Part shown: in pieces, positions 1 through 14,100 of the stretch
How the letters are laid out: each line of letters starts with the position of its first letter
Position numbering within the stretch: the stretch's first letter is position 1
Assembly: GCA_903813345.2 (NCBI GenBank)
Contig: CAIIXF020000009.1
Coordinates: forward strand, 18,563,759 to 18,627,758
Source of the DNA: Owenia fusiformis
Taxonomy: Eukaryota; Annelida; Polychaeta; Sabellida; Oweniidae
DNA length: 64,000 bases
Direction: 5' to 3'
The notes under the pieces: generated by a model
Seen by the model: only the letters and a program-made list of their open reading frames with translations
Told to the model about the DNA's origin: nothing
Databases searched by the model: none
Translations under genes and position numbers: made by a program

Positions 1-2086
1 GTGGTATATTTTGCATTGGTTGTCTGGTATAAAGTTTCATGTTTCTTACTTTAGCCTCAGAGATAACAGTATAAACATGCAAGCTTCTTCAAAGGTATAG
101 CTCCACCCAAATAAACCCGAACTTTTCAACCTAATTCTGTTGCTTTACATTTGACCAACATGCCATGGAAGGAAAGAGGGAACAAGCATTATTTAATCAT
201 TTAACTGCTTTAGAAAAGCAAATGTGCAAATTATTTTCAATCGATGTATGAATCAGATTTCACTGCCATAAAAACATCATTGTTAACTTTTGGAAAACAA
301 CTAAGATACTCGTTTTATATGTATTTACAGCCTCTAGTTAAGATTTTGTGTAGCATTGAAAAATGGGTTGCCCCATCCAAAATAATCTATCAGCCCCTAC
401 AAACTGTACCAGTTTTTCCCTCAATAAGTCATTTGCTATACATACTGTTAGATTGTTTCATAGTCATACTCATTTATCACATGAATTTCTAGTTCTTTCA
501 ATTCATTTCTTTTATTATTACATCAAGAAAAGACTACTTCCTGATATTTTGTATGTGTTTTAGACGAACTGTATCTGTTTTAGTGCAGTGTTGAATAACA
601 CCTATGTACACCTGGCTGCAACTTATAACATGGTCATGCTCATAAATGAAATGTCCATCTGCCAAAACTTATTTTACTTTAGTTCTCTCTAAAATTTGAA
701 TAAACTGTTACAATTTTTGGCATTTCTGTATTATTTAGAGCACTTGCTTCATGCCTGTTTAGTTTAGCTCTTTCTTATTCCAGTATTTCAACTTGATTTT
801 TCATGTTCATTTAATCACCATGAAATCTCCAAAATATGAAATATATGCTGTAGTTTGTGCATAAACAGTTACATGGGTCTTGTTTTGACAGTCTAAATAC
901 TTTACCAGATTTTGTTCCTTGGTACTTGTATAAATTCCTCAAGTAAGAACAAATAAATATCAGTGTTTTGAAAGTGAAATATTCCTCATAAAAACAAATC
1001 ACAATTCTTGTTCAGCATTCAATAAATGGTGCCTATATTCTCATATTAGTCTTTATGAACCTTACTTTTTCAAAAATGATCGTCCCCGCTGGATATGAAG
1101 GGAATAATATGATTGGGGTCAGAGAGAGAAAGCTGCTCAAAAATCAGTCCCCACCTCTTACCTACAATGTGATATATCTGTATCCAAGAGAATCTGACTG
1201 TATTCATTTCATCTCTTTACATTCCAAGCTGTTTTCAATTTCTAAGACAAATACATACACATGTACTTCACGGGTGGTAAAGTTTTGGATCTTTAGGTGG
1301 AAATGAGGGCGGAATACAACATAGAACATAGAACACAACATAGAATGGACACAACATAGTACCCCACACAAGTTTTTGATAATAACTTTGACCCGTGATT
1401 TGAACACTCTATCCTTGACTATTTGTTATTAAATTTAGCATACATAAACTAGAGGAAATTTCCAACATTGGAAATTTTTTGTTTTTATTTTACTTCAATA
1501 ACAATAAAATTACAAGTAATCAAATCAAGGTTGTCATTAATGGGTTTTCACCAAATTGACGTCATAAAATCATTCTATGAATTGTTCATTTTAACAATTT
1601 TATTGACTTTTATCTCATTATCTTATCAATATTCATCTTATTGAATTTCATCTCAAAGCAGTCCTGTATTTATGGTACTTATGAATAGTTTATTACAAAT
1701 CCTACATTTGGAGATTGTATACTTGTCCTAGATCTATACTGTCTGATTGTAATTGTCTGACTATGGTCAAGGTTGTATGACTTACAGTTTCTTTGGCCAG
1801 TTGAAAATGTACTTGTTATGGGCCGATCTTTTTCTTTTCGATAATACTGTCTTAGCGACTCTCAGCATCTGTTTGTTAGAGAACTTTGATGATATATGCT
1901 GATTAGACATTTGTTTTACATATGGGGAATCCACTAATGAAATATTATCTTTGGTACAATAATACATAGTTTTCAATAACATTTTGCTATTTAATGTTGA
2001 CAGAATGGCTCTAGAAAGCCCATGGTTGATGCCTAAATCTGACAAGTATAATAATTATTTACAAGCATTTTGTGATTTATCTCCAG
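1..2086 (+). other. Intron of ankyrin gene (5' end of window)
   Basis: AT-rich sequence with no exon that I can support. It ends in a good acceptor (tttatctccag) before the exon at 2087. The preceding ankyrin-repeat exons must lie upstream of the window. Confidence 0.7.
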
Positions 2087-2185
2087 AATGGGCTCACTCC
2101 AATGCACTTGGCCGCCCAGGAAGACAAAGTCCCAGTGGCAGAGGTCCTTGTGAAATATGGTTCAGAGATTGACCCACGAACAAAG
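2087..2185 (+). CDS. ANK: Ankyrin exon: ankyrin repeat (about repeat 21 of 24)
   Basis: This 99-bp, phase 0-0 exon encodes exactly one 33-residue ankyrin repeat: [13 protein letters not shown], then [17 protein letters not shown]. It matches the ankyrin repeat that reads GLTPLHLAAQED in other ankyrins, so it is the fourth from last. The acceptor is ctccag and the donor is AAAG|gtatgt. The 3' half of the exon together with its donor and part of the intron is tandemly triplicated immediately downstream. Confidence 0.95.
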
Positions 2186-5100
2186 GTATGTAAAGGTCCA
2201 ATATGACATTACTAAAAGTCCAATATAACAATGTTAAAAGCAGAGGTCCTTGTGAAATATGGTTCAGAGATTGACCCACGAACAAAGGTATGTAAAGGTC
2301 CAATATGACATTACTAAAAGTCCAATATAACAATGTTAAAAGCAGAGGTCCTTGTGAAATATGGTTCAGAGATTGACCCACGGACAAAGGTATGTAAAGG
2401 TCCAACATTACTAAAAGTCCAATATAACAATATTAAAAGTCCATTGTAACAATACTAAAAGTCCATTATAACAATACTAATGGAGGTCCAATATTTCATG
2501 GCAATCAACAAATTTTTTAATGCAGATTTTTTTTAATCTTTTTTTGATTTTGGCCTTACCTGATTTGACCAAAGAAATAAGGTGATGTCAGAACTAGAAG
2601 TATTGGTATATTTTCATGTATCAGGCCATAATGAGCAGCCAGCTGCTAAGACATATAGCTCTGGTAGAAAAACGTTGGATATCCATCAGTAGATGCATCC
2701 TTAAATTCCATCCCTAGATACTCTTACATGTTTATGATATGCTATCTAATTATACCTGCTTAGAGCTCTAATGTACCAGTTGAAAATTCCAACATGGAGT
2801 TTCCTTACAAAAGTTTATTTTAAAAATGTGAATTATATGTGAGTATATGACATCTAGTATGTCGTTTATATACTGTACTTTGAATGTATAGAAATGCAAA
2901 AATATTTAGGTTTATTAAGTACATCTTTCCTTTGATATATATTTGAGATAAGCGACATATTATTGATGATTTGTGATATTTTGGGCTGGTAGGCATGGAT
3001 TCCCTCACCTGGTTCAAGGCTGATTACCAAGGATAAGAATGTCCATCCTCTCATGCCTATTCCATGACGTTCATCTTTAAATTTTGTGAGAAGCTCCTGA
3101 TTTTATTGCATTTTCATACAATTTGGGGATTTTACTGCGCACCTATTTACTTTGTTCTATTGTAACCCTTCTACAATATTTAAATTGAAAACGTATGATA
3201 TTGTTGATAGATTCCATCCATTATCAAATAATGTAATGCCAAAACCTGGTTCTTTACTCAATCCTTCATCTGGCCTAATCATTGGGGCTGATGCTCAGTA
3301 TAAAGTAAAGTAAAATCAAACTAAAATGCATACTCCTGAGACCAGCTTAAGTGTTCATAAAAGGGATTTGATTGCACTCATTGTGATATCCCAGTGAGGT
3401 GTTCTTTGATGTTTTCTTTACAGGTCTTGCTCTAAAGAATTAACATAAGATGTATTTCTAGATTGATTTGAGAGCCCTTGACTCATCCCAATCCACTGTG
3501 CATCCTTTCTGTTCATTTCTTATACCTAATGAAGTGATGATACGATACTTCACTGAAATTATTCAGAGTATTTTCATGAATCCAGTTGGCATTTTACCCA
3601 AAACAGGAAGTAAAACATTTTACATTTCTGTCAACAAGACATTCTGTTGAAATTCAAGCTGAACTTGTCAATCTGGCTTTAGTTTTTTCTCTTCATTTCT
3701 CTAAGATTTACCTCATTTTCTCTTGTTATATTTTAAAAGTCAAGATACTGATTTTCTGGTCCTTAATTTAAAGTTTTCAACAACCCTAGCAAATTCTGTT
3801 TTATTTTTCAGTACAGTGTCAAAATATGATGTCATATCATGTTTCTATTATGATGTCATATCATGTTTCTAATATGATGTAAACAGAAGAAAAGTTTCTG
3901 TTAAATATGGTTAAATATTTGGTATGAAACAGTCCTAAATAGGAAAATTTCATTTTAAGTTTTTAAATACAAAACAAAGTAGAAAGAGTGGCATTTTGAA
4001 GCTGAACTGTATGTTTATTTTAATGCACCTTATATCTAATTGAGTAAAACGAGAAAAACAGGCATTCTATAGTTAAAAGACAAAAAAAGAATAGAATCAC
4101 ATTCATGATATCTTGATATTTTATTGATTTACATGTGCCATAAGTTACACTTAACTACTAGAAACAGTTTCTGCTATTGATCTTACTATTGTATGTGGCA
4201 AACTTCCGGCTCACTCTACCAGTATTGTGAAGAGTTCTAGTATTTCCAAGTTGCATAAAGATGTCACATTTACTATATACAGTATAACATATCATCACTT
4301 TTTGCAATGTGGAAGTAAAGCAGAATTTAATAAGTGATAATTGGAAATGAAGATATCAAAAGTTATAATTAGATAGTAAAGCTTGTAGCTACTTGATCTT
4401 ATGTTAGTGATTTTCCCTGGAAAAAGTGAAATCATTTAAAATGACCACATTCTCTCATAAACGTAGTGTATTTCAATTTTTAAACTTAAAAAGATAGTTT
4501 ACAAGAAGCATTTTAGTTAGGTATTATTTTGTTAGTATTAATGATGAAGCCGTTTGTCTATGATTATATGCTAACTTTAAATGAGAAAAATCTCAGTATC
4601 AATAAAAAAGACCTATTCTAAAATATCTGTATTTTATGGCCAGGAAAGATTTTTATCCCATCGAACGAAGTTCGGAGGGATATAGGGAACGCCTCCGTCC
4701 GTCCGTACGTACGTACGTACGTCCGTCCGTCCGTACGTACGTACGTACGTCCGTCCGTCCGTCTGTCCGTCCGTCCGGGCAATAACTCAAATACCGTTGG
4801 CCCGATTTTGTACACATATACCTTATGAGGGTAGAAGTTCTGCTCGAAAGCTGATTTTCAAAATGGCCGCTCATTCCAAAATGGCGGCCATTTTAGTGCC
4901 GATTTTACAGTAATTTAGGTGCAATATGTAAAACTGTTATATCAATATGTTTTAAATGTAAAAAAATTATAAAGGACATTAATAATGCTACAAATGTAGA
5001 TATTAAAGAAGCACATGGCAGCCATCTTGAAAAATGGCGGCCTTTACTTGTCATTTTACGATTTTTGCTATAACTCAAAAAATAGTGGAGCGATTTTGTT

Positions 5101-8100
5101 CATATTTGGTATGTGAATACTATAAGCATTGTACACTGTCTAAAGACACTTTTGGTAGAAGGCAGCCATTTTGAAAATTTTTTTGAAAAATGGCCGCCAT
5201 TTTAACGTATTTTACTATAACTCGAAAAGTAGTGGAGCGATTTTGTTCATATTTGGTATGTGAATACTATAAGCATGGCACACTGTCTAAAGACACTTTT
5301 GGTAGAAGGCGGCCATTTTGAAAATTTTTTTGAAAAATGGCCTCCATTTTAACGTATTTTACTATAACTCGAAAAGTAGTGGAGCAATTTTGTTCATATT
5401 TGATGTGTGAATACTTTAAGCATGGCACATTGTCTAATAAAACTTTGGGGAGTAGTCGGCCATTTTGAAAAATGGCCACCATTTTTATGTGTGTTATTTT
5501 ACAAGTACGTGTGCGATTTTTCAAAAATTTTAGAGGTGGCTACTGAAAAGCATATTATTTCTTCTGATGACAACTTGGCTAGTGAGCAACCATTTTGAAA
5601 ATGGTGGCCTTTCTGGTGTGTTGTTTTATGATATTTGCTATTCGTTTGTAAAAATGCCAGCCATTTCTGTTCGATGGGATTCGCTACGCTTTGGCGTTGC
5701 CGTTGTTCTGGTTGCTTTTTTCAACTGATCTTTTAGACCTACATGCCAATTCCAATATTATAGTACTGAAGGTATTATATGATAGTGCTACATGTATCTT
5801 TTTTCATATTTTGTAATTATTATATCTTTAAATAAAATAAATGTAATTCAATGTTTTGTTGTTTTATTATAGGCTGGCTATACTCCACTGCACACAGCAT
5901 GTCATTTTGGACAGATCAATATGATTCGTTTCCTATTGGAACATGAAGCTGATGTCAACGCTGTTACCAAGGTAACAGACATTATTCCTTATTTCTTCAA
6001 TAACAAAGATGGTCACTTTCCTTAAACTTACAATTCTAAGCTAATAACTAGAATATGATATTTTGGCAGTGTGAAAAGACACCGTCCCAATTGTTCTTAA
6101 ACACAATTCATAAGAATTTATTTTCTAATATTGCTTCTTAGGCTTTAAACCTCAAGTTCATTTATGTTCATTTTATGTTGTAATCTTGGCATATACAAGA
6201 GGCTTTATCCTAAAAATAAATGAGAATAGGTCTGATTTAACCTAACGTCTTACTTAAGAGCTTATTTTATGTATTATTTTTTATTTGCTTCATAATTTTG
6301 CTCCAGCATGAGGTATGAATTGTCGTGTTGGTTATGATTGAAACTTAGTTGTTACCAGCTGGTTGTTACCATGGTTTCCAAATTCCATAGTTGCACTGTA
6401 TTGACCTTCAATAAAACAGTGTTTCTTAATGATATTATTTTTGTTACCATTGTAACACTTTAGTCTAACTATACCGTGTCCATAGCAACACTCTTATAAA
6501 CAGTATATCTATCCCCATACTCTCTCCATAGTAACACAGTTTCCAGATGTTTATTTGTGTTTAAACTTCTCCTCATAAGATATTTCCTACTAACATTCTT
6601 TCTGTGTCCACACTTTTCGTTCAACCCATATTGTTTCCGGAGTATATTTTAGAGTAACACAGTTTCCTTTAGTAACCATAACGCTGATATCTGTTTTTAG
6701 CTTGGCTATACCCACTTCACCAACTTTTGTGGCATTCTATTATTGTTTCCTTAGCAACGCATTTAGTAGTCACACTGTTTCCCTAGTAACCAGAATATGT
6801 ATCTGTGTTTTAGCTGGGCTATACCCCACTTCACCAAGCCGCACAACAAGGACACGTCCTCGTGATAAATCTCCTTCTCAAATATGGCGCCAACCCTGAT
6901 GCCCTCACAAATGTGAGTATAATGATGCACTATGGGATATATAATGATGTTTAAGATTCTATAGTAGTACTAATCAAGAGAATTACATGAAAATGGAATT
7001 TAAAGGTTGATTTACAGTTAGTTGTCGTTGTTGTTAAACTAAAAGTTTGTTCTATTGTAAATGTCTGTTGTTTGTAGACTGGGCAAACAGCTCTATCTAT
7101 TGCCGATCGTCTAGGCTACATTTCGGTGGTAGAGGTGTTGAAGAACATTACCACAGTCTCCGTGACAACAACCACAACAACAGAGGAAAAATACAAAGTG
7201 GTTGCCCCAGAAACGATGCAGGAAACTCTTCTAACAGATTCTGAGGATGAGGGAGGTGGGTGGATCAATATACTTGTTTTGAACAAAAATAAAATTTATT
7301 ATTTTATATTTTTGCACGCTTTTTAGTATCACTTAATCCAGATACAATAGACTGGATCAAATGATTCTCACACAAGTGTTATATTGAAAACATTTAGTTT
7401 AGTCTAATAATTTATTTTTAATTTCTTTATATTATTAGAACATGGCGTAGGTAGAAGAGGTATTTAAACATTCACATATTGTGGGAACTAAGTGGTTGAA
7501 TGAGGTGGAAAATTTACTGAAACTGAAAATGGAAAACACTTTTACACATTTACTAAATGTTATAATTCATTAAATGTTTGTGTCGTCATGGTAACCGATT
7601 CATAAGTTGGTAACAGTTCCTAATGTCTATAGTAACCACTCAAACATCAAGCATGCAGCTGAAAGACTAAAATTAAGCTTTGGATTAAGTTTGCACAGAT
7701 CTCATTGAAATCTACATTGAGCTTGCTAATGCATTTGTTTTTCTCAAGCTCACCTATGTCATAATTCAGATGGGTGGGTGTTAATACAATATTTAATTTT
7801 CTATGATAATAAGATATTTTGCAATGCATGGGGCTCTTATGGGTTAATATAAAGGCAACTTAATGTATATGTATATTTGTTATTCAATTCACATTATATT
7901 TTACCATTATTATTATCATTATCATTATTATTTTTAAACATGTTGTTATGATAAATGTCTACTGCATGTATGTACTAAATCTATAAAGTTGTGTTACAAC
8001 CAACCTGTACTTAAAGGATATTGTAAACATGTTAAAGTTTAATTTTGCATGTTGAGGCGTAACTGTATTATTTTAGGCATTTAATTAAGTAATATCAGCC

Positions 8101-11100
8101 TTCTGATCATACCTAGAAAAGCTAACATTAATATGTAGATCATTAAATAGTAAAATTCAACATAGAATGATCCTTTACTAATTCCTTAATGTTTATAACC
8201 AAACTACCCAAATTCAGAAGGTTTATATTGCTTTTCAAATATTTTCTTTATTTGACTGTTTGGTTTTATGTGTTTTTGTTCAGAAAAAAGTCCCAAGAGA
8301 TTAACTATGACACGGCTCAGTTCACTCTTCAGCCCAATGCATGGTATGTCAAAAGCAGACGGCTTCTGTATTCAGCATTGCATTATGGGTAGTCATGACA
8401 AGGTCATTCATACCCTATAATGTAATCCATAGCATGCTTTGAATTGTTCAGATTGGCACAGATAGTAATTTTCTATCATCATTTAAGTGTGCTTTGCATT
8501 GTGCCAAAATCCTTTCCTTTGTTTATAGTGTATTGTTTATTATATGTCTTGTTTGTTAGCATGATAGGGTATTCGATTGGGACTAATTTGCTTGCTTGGG
8601 TGTAAGCAGCATTTCAGGACTTCATGGAAAACAATCAATTGAATAGCCTGTGTTTGTTATCATGCTATTTTGTCTCATTGCCTAAGGACTTTAGGAATGC
8701 ATATTTAATTTCTGCCCACCTTTTGATTAAAAGTTAAGCTCCATCTATAGTTTCTTTCCTTTATTCTCTAAAGATATCATGATGGTTATGTTTCATATCA
8801 CAAAGTAGAGGAAAGAGAGGAATTTCAAAGAAATAAAGATATTGTGGGTCGGTTTTTCATATGAATCGAATAAGTTATGCATAGCTTACATAAGGTTCAC
8901 TTCAACAGCCGCCTCTCGGCCGATTGAGTGTTTTGTTAAAAATTTAATGTCATTCTGACCAAAATACTCAATTGGCCAGGTGCGGTCCAAAATATAATTA
9001 AATAGAGAAATGAGGTGAAATAAGCAAGACCATTGTGATATCTTAGATGAGGAAATTCCTATGTGTTAAGATGCTTATTAAGATGTTACTGCTTAGAAAT
9101 AAAAATGTAACTGCATTGTTATGCTTAGGGGTAGCTCTAAATATTATTGTTACTTACATAATTTGTATTATCCTCTAGATAATAACTAAATTGAATGCGC
9201 TTGTAGTAGTTCGGGCCCACCCTGTACATTTATTTTAGTGAATTTGTAATATTTTTTCCTAACATTAACACTAAGTTAATATCTCAGGTTTTCTCATAGC
9301 TTTTCATTTTATCTACCAGGCAATGCCGAGGAAGCCCCGCTTTCTGAACAACACGTATATGTAAAGCATTACGAGCCGAAACAGGTTGTAGGTCAAAGTA
9401 ATGCGACAATGGAGGCCCTAGTTGGCCCTCTAGAGAGTAAGACAATTGTTCATCCTCCCCCTGATGTTTTGCAAATTTTAACATTGTCATAAACTTACTA
9501 AATACCGTACTTACCAAGTCTCATGTTCAATGAGTTTTTGAACATCAGATGTGAGACTGTTTTAACTTTCTCCAAATGATTATACTAATGAAGTTAAGAT
9601 TATTTGATGCAGTATGATATTCCATGACGTACCATTAATTTAAAAAATTCAGAGGTGCTAACAATGATTCTGATGTATAGAATGTTATCGTGATCATGCT
9701 TAAAACACAGCAGCCTTGAAAAAGACGGATAATATGAGAGAAATTCTGTGAACTAGGCATGGCCTCAGGCATTTGATATATGCAGATGAGCTGAGTGTAG
9801 AGTATAGCTTTTACTAACTTCAACATATAGTTAAATCACTGCCCCAGGTATTGAATATTCACGCTTTCAGTAGGTTACGTTATCAGAAATGGCTGACAAA
9901 AGTACAACTTGTTGCATAATTGGAATTAATCACTCTTGATTGATACCAGTAGACCAGAAGGCAGCACAGTATGAAGTAAGAGGTGTCTAATTGTGATTAG
10001 CATTTACGCAAGACACATCTTTTAGTTCCTGTGACTTCCTTTTTATCTGCCATTTTTATGAAGGTAACTGCAGTTACTGTCATTCACCTGGTGGGTACAG
10101 TGATCATGTGATTTTATGAAAATTGTTTATTTGATATAAACAGTAATAACAATATATACATGAATTAAGATATATGAAATTAACCAGTTTTTGAAGAATG
10201 CATGCTCATTGAAGCTTTCTCCTCATGAATTTCAATTTTTGATATGCAATAAACAGAATCGGAAATATATTGAATCACATGTTTAGGAGCTAGACAATTT
10301 AGTTATATGTTTATTATAAAGCAGTAACAAACTAAAAAATAGGTGTTAATATTTTATGCGCTCGAGTTATGTTGAAAATATAATTTTCAAAATTGTATGA
10401 ATTTTAGATAAAATAGATTTTTAGAGATATAATGTATCTGTCATAGGTTCTATGACTCTACCTTAGCTTCCCTTAAAAGCTTTTTCATTTGTGATTTACT
10501 TACAAATTCAAATTCTTGAGATCCCACGGATAAAAATTTAACATAGAAAGCTGAAAAAGTGAAAAATAGGAATAACTGTTGTAGTTCTAAAATATAATTT
10601 TGAAAATTATATCTGCTTTCCTTGTTTAGCTTGCTTATGTTTATTCTAGCTTTTGTTCTTTACATTTTCTTTTAAAAATGTTATCATAGTTAAATAAAAA
10701 TTAGGGTTAATTATCCATATTATCAACATGGCATTTACACAATAAGGAGTATGGGGTTAACTTTACTATTGCTTGCACCATGTAAAAGGTTAAGAAGCCA
10801 GATTTAATTCAGTTTAAACAGTAACACATTAAAGGACCTCAGAAAGTAACTTATTTTGCTACCTTCTATATAAAAATGAAATTTTCTCTGAGGGAATCTG
10901 AGATCACAAAATATCAAAATGAAATGAACAGACTATAAACTTACTTATTACTTGATAAAATTTATTTATGAGGAATGCGATAAAATTTCAAATTTTGATA
11001 TAAGTAAACAGATTTAGAAATGAAGAAGACAAAGAAACCTTATCAAGCAATGAGTTAGTTTCTTATACCTTTAATGTGGGACTGATATCTGGCAGAAATT

Positions 11101-14100
11101 CTAGTGGTTACTATGGTTACTATAAAATACTAGTGGTTACTATGGTTATTATAAAGATACCACTTTTTCTTGAATTCTATATATTGCAGGATAATATGTA
11201 TGTCAAAGGTACTTTTATGATATGGATATTTAGGAGTTGATTTGAAGATTTAGAAATCCAGAAATCCTCATAATTTTGGAGAGTTATGAATATTGTATTG
11301 TACACCATTCTTTGATTTTTATGATCACTTTCAATTTATTTAATAAACAGTACAGTACAATTATCACATAATTATTATCATTATTATTGTTATACTTGGG
11401 GATGATCATTTTATACATAATAAGCAGGGTTAGTTTTGAGGGATAGTATCTTGAAATGTTCTGATCTGATTTTTAATCTTTTTGATATTCTCTGCAATTT
11501 TAGGTGAAGATCACACACTAAGTGAGACGTCATACAACTACATGACGGAGAAGGAGATGAAGTACATGGCAGATGACAGCATGTCACCATCTGGCCTTAA
11601 GGTAATGTTTGATATTTCGGATGCTTTGGCACTATGGTCTCTACTATGGTGCATCTTCACTCTGGATCTGACACCAATGGTTGCTGCAAACCATAGATAT
11701 GGGTTAGGGTCAGATTATGCATGAAATGTTGTAAATCTTCATTTTTAAGGTTCTAGAAATGATTCAATTTCTTCAATTTCTGATTATTATAAGTTGCATG
11801 TTTTGTATAATTTGAAAATACAAAAGGAATGTATATTTATCACCTCCCACTGAATTGTGTATTGCTGTATTATCGTATGTAAACACGGATTATTCTTCAC
11901 TTTCTTCTTTGAGCCTATGAGATATAAATGGTCCAGTGGTCAATATGGATGAACCATAGTACCTTTGTATCTTACAGGTTTCTTTGTATATGATGTCCCA
12001 GTAGTTGAATGTTGTAGATGTGATTTGTTGTATAAGAGGCTTAAATTAAATGCCATTGTGGTTGCTTCAAGACAACTAATGTGAAAATATGGAGTTCTTT
12101 CCTCTTTGAATTTAAAGCAAAACCACCATGGCATTTCACCAAGTATAGTACACTACTACATGCAGATCCTTCTTATCATTGTACCAGGCATAATTTCTCA
12201 AAAGATTTCTTAAAAGAGATTGAATCAAAATTTTCAAAAATCACAGATGAGCACATTTCTGAAAAAAAATTTATTGCTACTGAAAAAGTACAGTATATAT
12301 AACGAAAAAAGTTTTATGATAACAGTATAATCCATCCCAAATCACCTAGAAGGATCCGCTATTGATAGGAGGCATTGAAGGTTCAGTGTTGTAGAATATT
12401 GTGTGTTGTTTTAGCCCCCTGGGGAGAGGGGTTACAGCATGACTGATGGTTTCACACCAAGCATAGCCACAGCAGGCCTAGCAAGTATGGAAACCTCACA
12501 CTTCCAATATCCAGATGAGAGTTTCAATTACAGCTACCAGGTATAGAATGGTGTCACGAAATGAGGTCATTATGCCTCTGTCTGATATAACTCTTTATTT
12601 TTATCTATTTTTCTGTTTATATTGTTGTTTTTTTATCATTATGTATGTTTTGAGTTTATATAATACAATATGTTAATTTTTACATTGATTTAATATTGTA
12701 GTATTTTTGTATCCAAACATTTACATTTATTACATCTCACTGTTCCCCATAATGAGGTGTTAGTTGATTGATGCTGAGATCTATTTAGACTCGATTATCT
12801 AAAAACATGTTCAAAGTCTATTTTAACTAAGATGATGTTTTCACTTGTACATGTTCCTCTCTCCTGACTAGAAAGTTGAGCTTAAAGATTAGGCCTTAAA
12901 GAGAGAATCAGATATAGCGAGCAGGCTTAACAAAAAATTGTTTCAATTTTAGAATATTTTTGGCTCATGACATTCCTTGTCATGTCTATTTTCTAAAAAT
13001 CACAAAAGTGCATACTTTATTCCAGGAAAACTAAAGCTTTTTACAATAATGTATTATTTTCTATAAGAATGGTTACCATTCTTATTATTTGGGAGAATTT
13101 AAACATTTTTCACTCATTTTTGCACTTTGAATCATTAATAACTTCACCAATTTATAACATATTGTGAATCTTTTGGCAGATATTGTATTTGATATTGTAA
13201 GGAATAGATTGGTAGGTCAATTATACATGTTGCTTGTAATTTTGTCACCCCCTATAGATCAGATTCTGCCTTTAACAATTAAATGTTTGTTTATACTTTT
13301 GAAGAGACAAATTGTAAAATTCAATGTCTTCTGCATATTGATATAAAATTTACACTCATAATGATAATGAATGAAGAGACTTCTTTAGATGTGTTTTTGA
13401 TGCCAAAAGTCGGAAATTGAATGAGAATATATGATCTTCTAATTATGTGCTAGAGTTTCTATTTGTGTCAGTTGTTCCTAATCTTTAACGATAATCAGTT
13501 GTGTTACCTTAAACCTCAACTCCTAAGAAACAACACAACATGATTGTATGAAAGTGAGTAAATGACTAAAGGATATGTTATGAGTAACTATAATTGAAAA
13601 TTGGAAGTAATGTTAAATAAACAAATGTATCGTAGAACATTTACAGGAATATAACAAAGCTATACTTTCACTCTTTAGGGAGAGGACGCTATCATACCAG
13701 CAAGCATGTCTGCATCATATGCTTCATACAAAGGCCAATCACCAGGACCAGATGCTTACGACAAGGACACCATGAGAATTACATCTGATGCCGTTAATGA
13801 GGGATACAGACGTCGTGCCGAAAGCTCCTACAGTGGACATTCTTTCGCCTCATCTTTTGATCCAGATAATGTCCTCGTAGACAAAACTCCAGCTTCTTCA
13901 GGGTATGTGTTGCTTTTATGAATACTAGAGTGATTATAAAAGGGGTAGGGGTGAAAATTGAGTGGTTTGGATTTGCGTTTTGTTCAATGATTGAAAAAAG
14001 GCTTTGGGAATAACTATATGTATTTTCTGGTTATTTTAGGGCAAAATAAAAGAGATGTAAATTCACTAAAAAATGCCTAAATTACTGATATACAACTTTG

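Noticed and set aside
2094-2408. 104-codon - strand open frame
   Set aside because: Antisense of the 102-bp triplication; the length is divisible by three, so the same stop-free frame repeats.
4618-4874. Open frames over the CCGT/ACGT tract
   Set aside because: Low-complexity microsatellite translation (RTDGRT repeats), not a gene.
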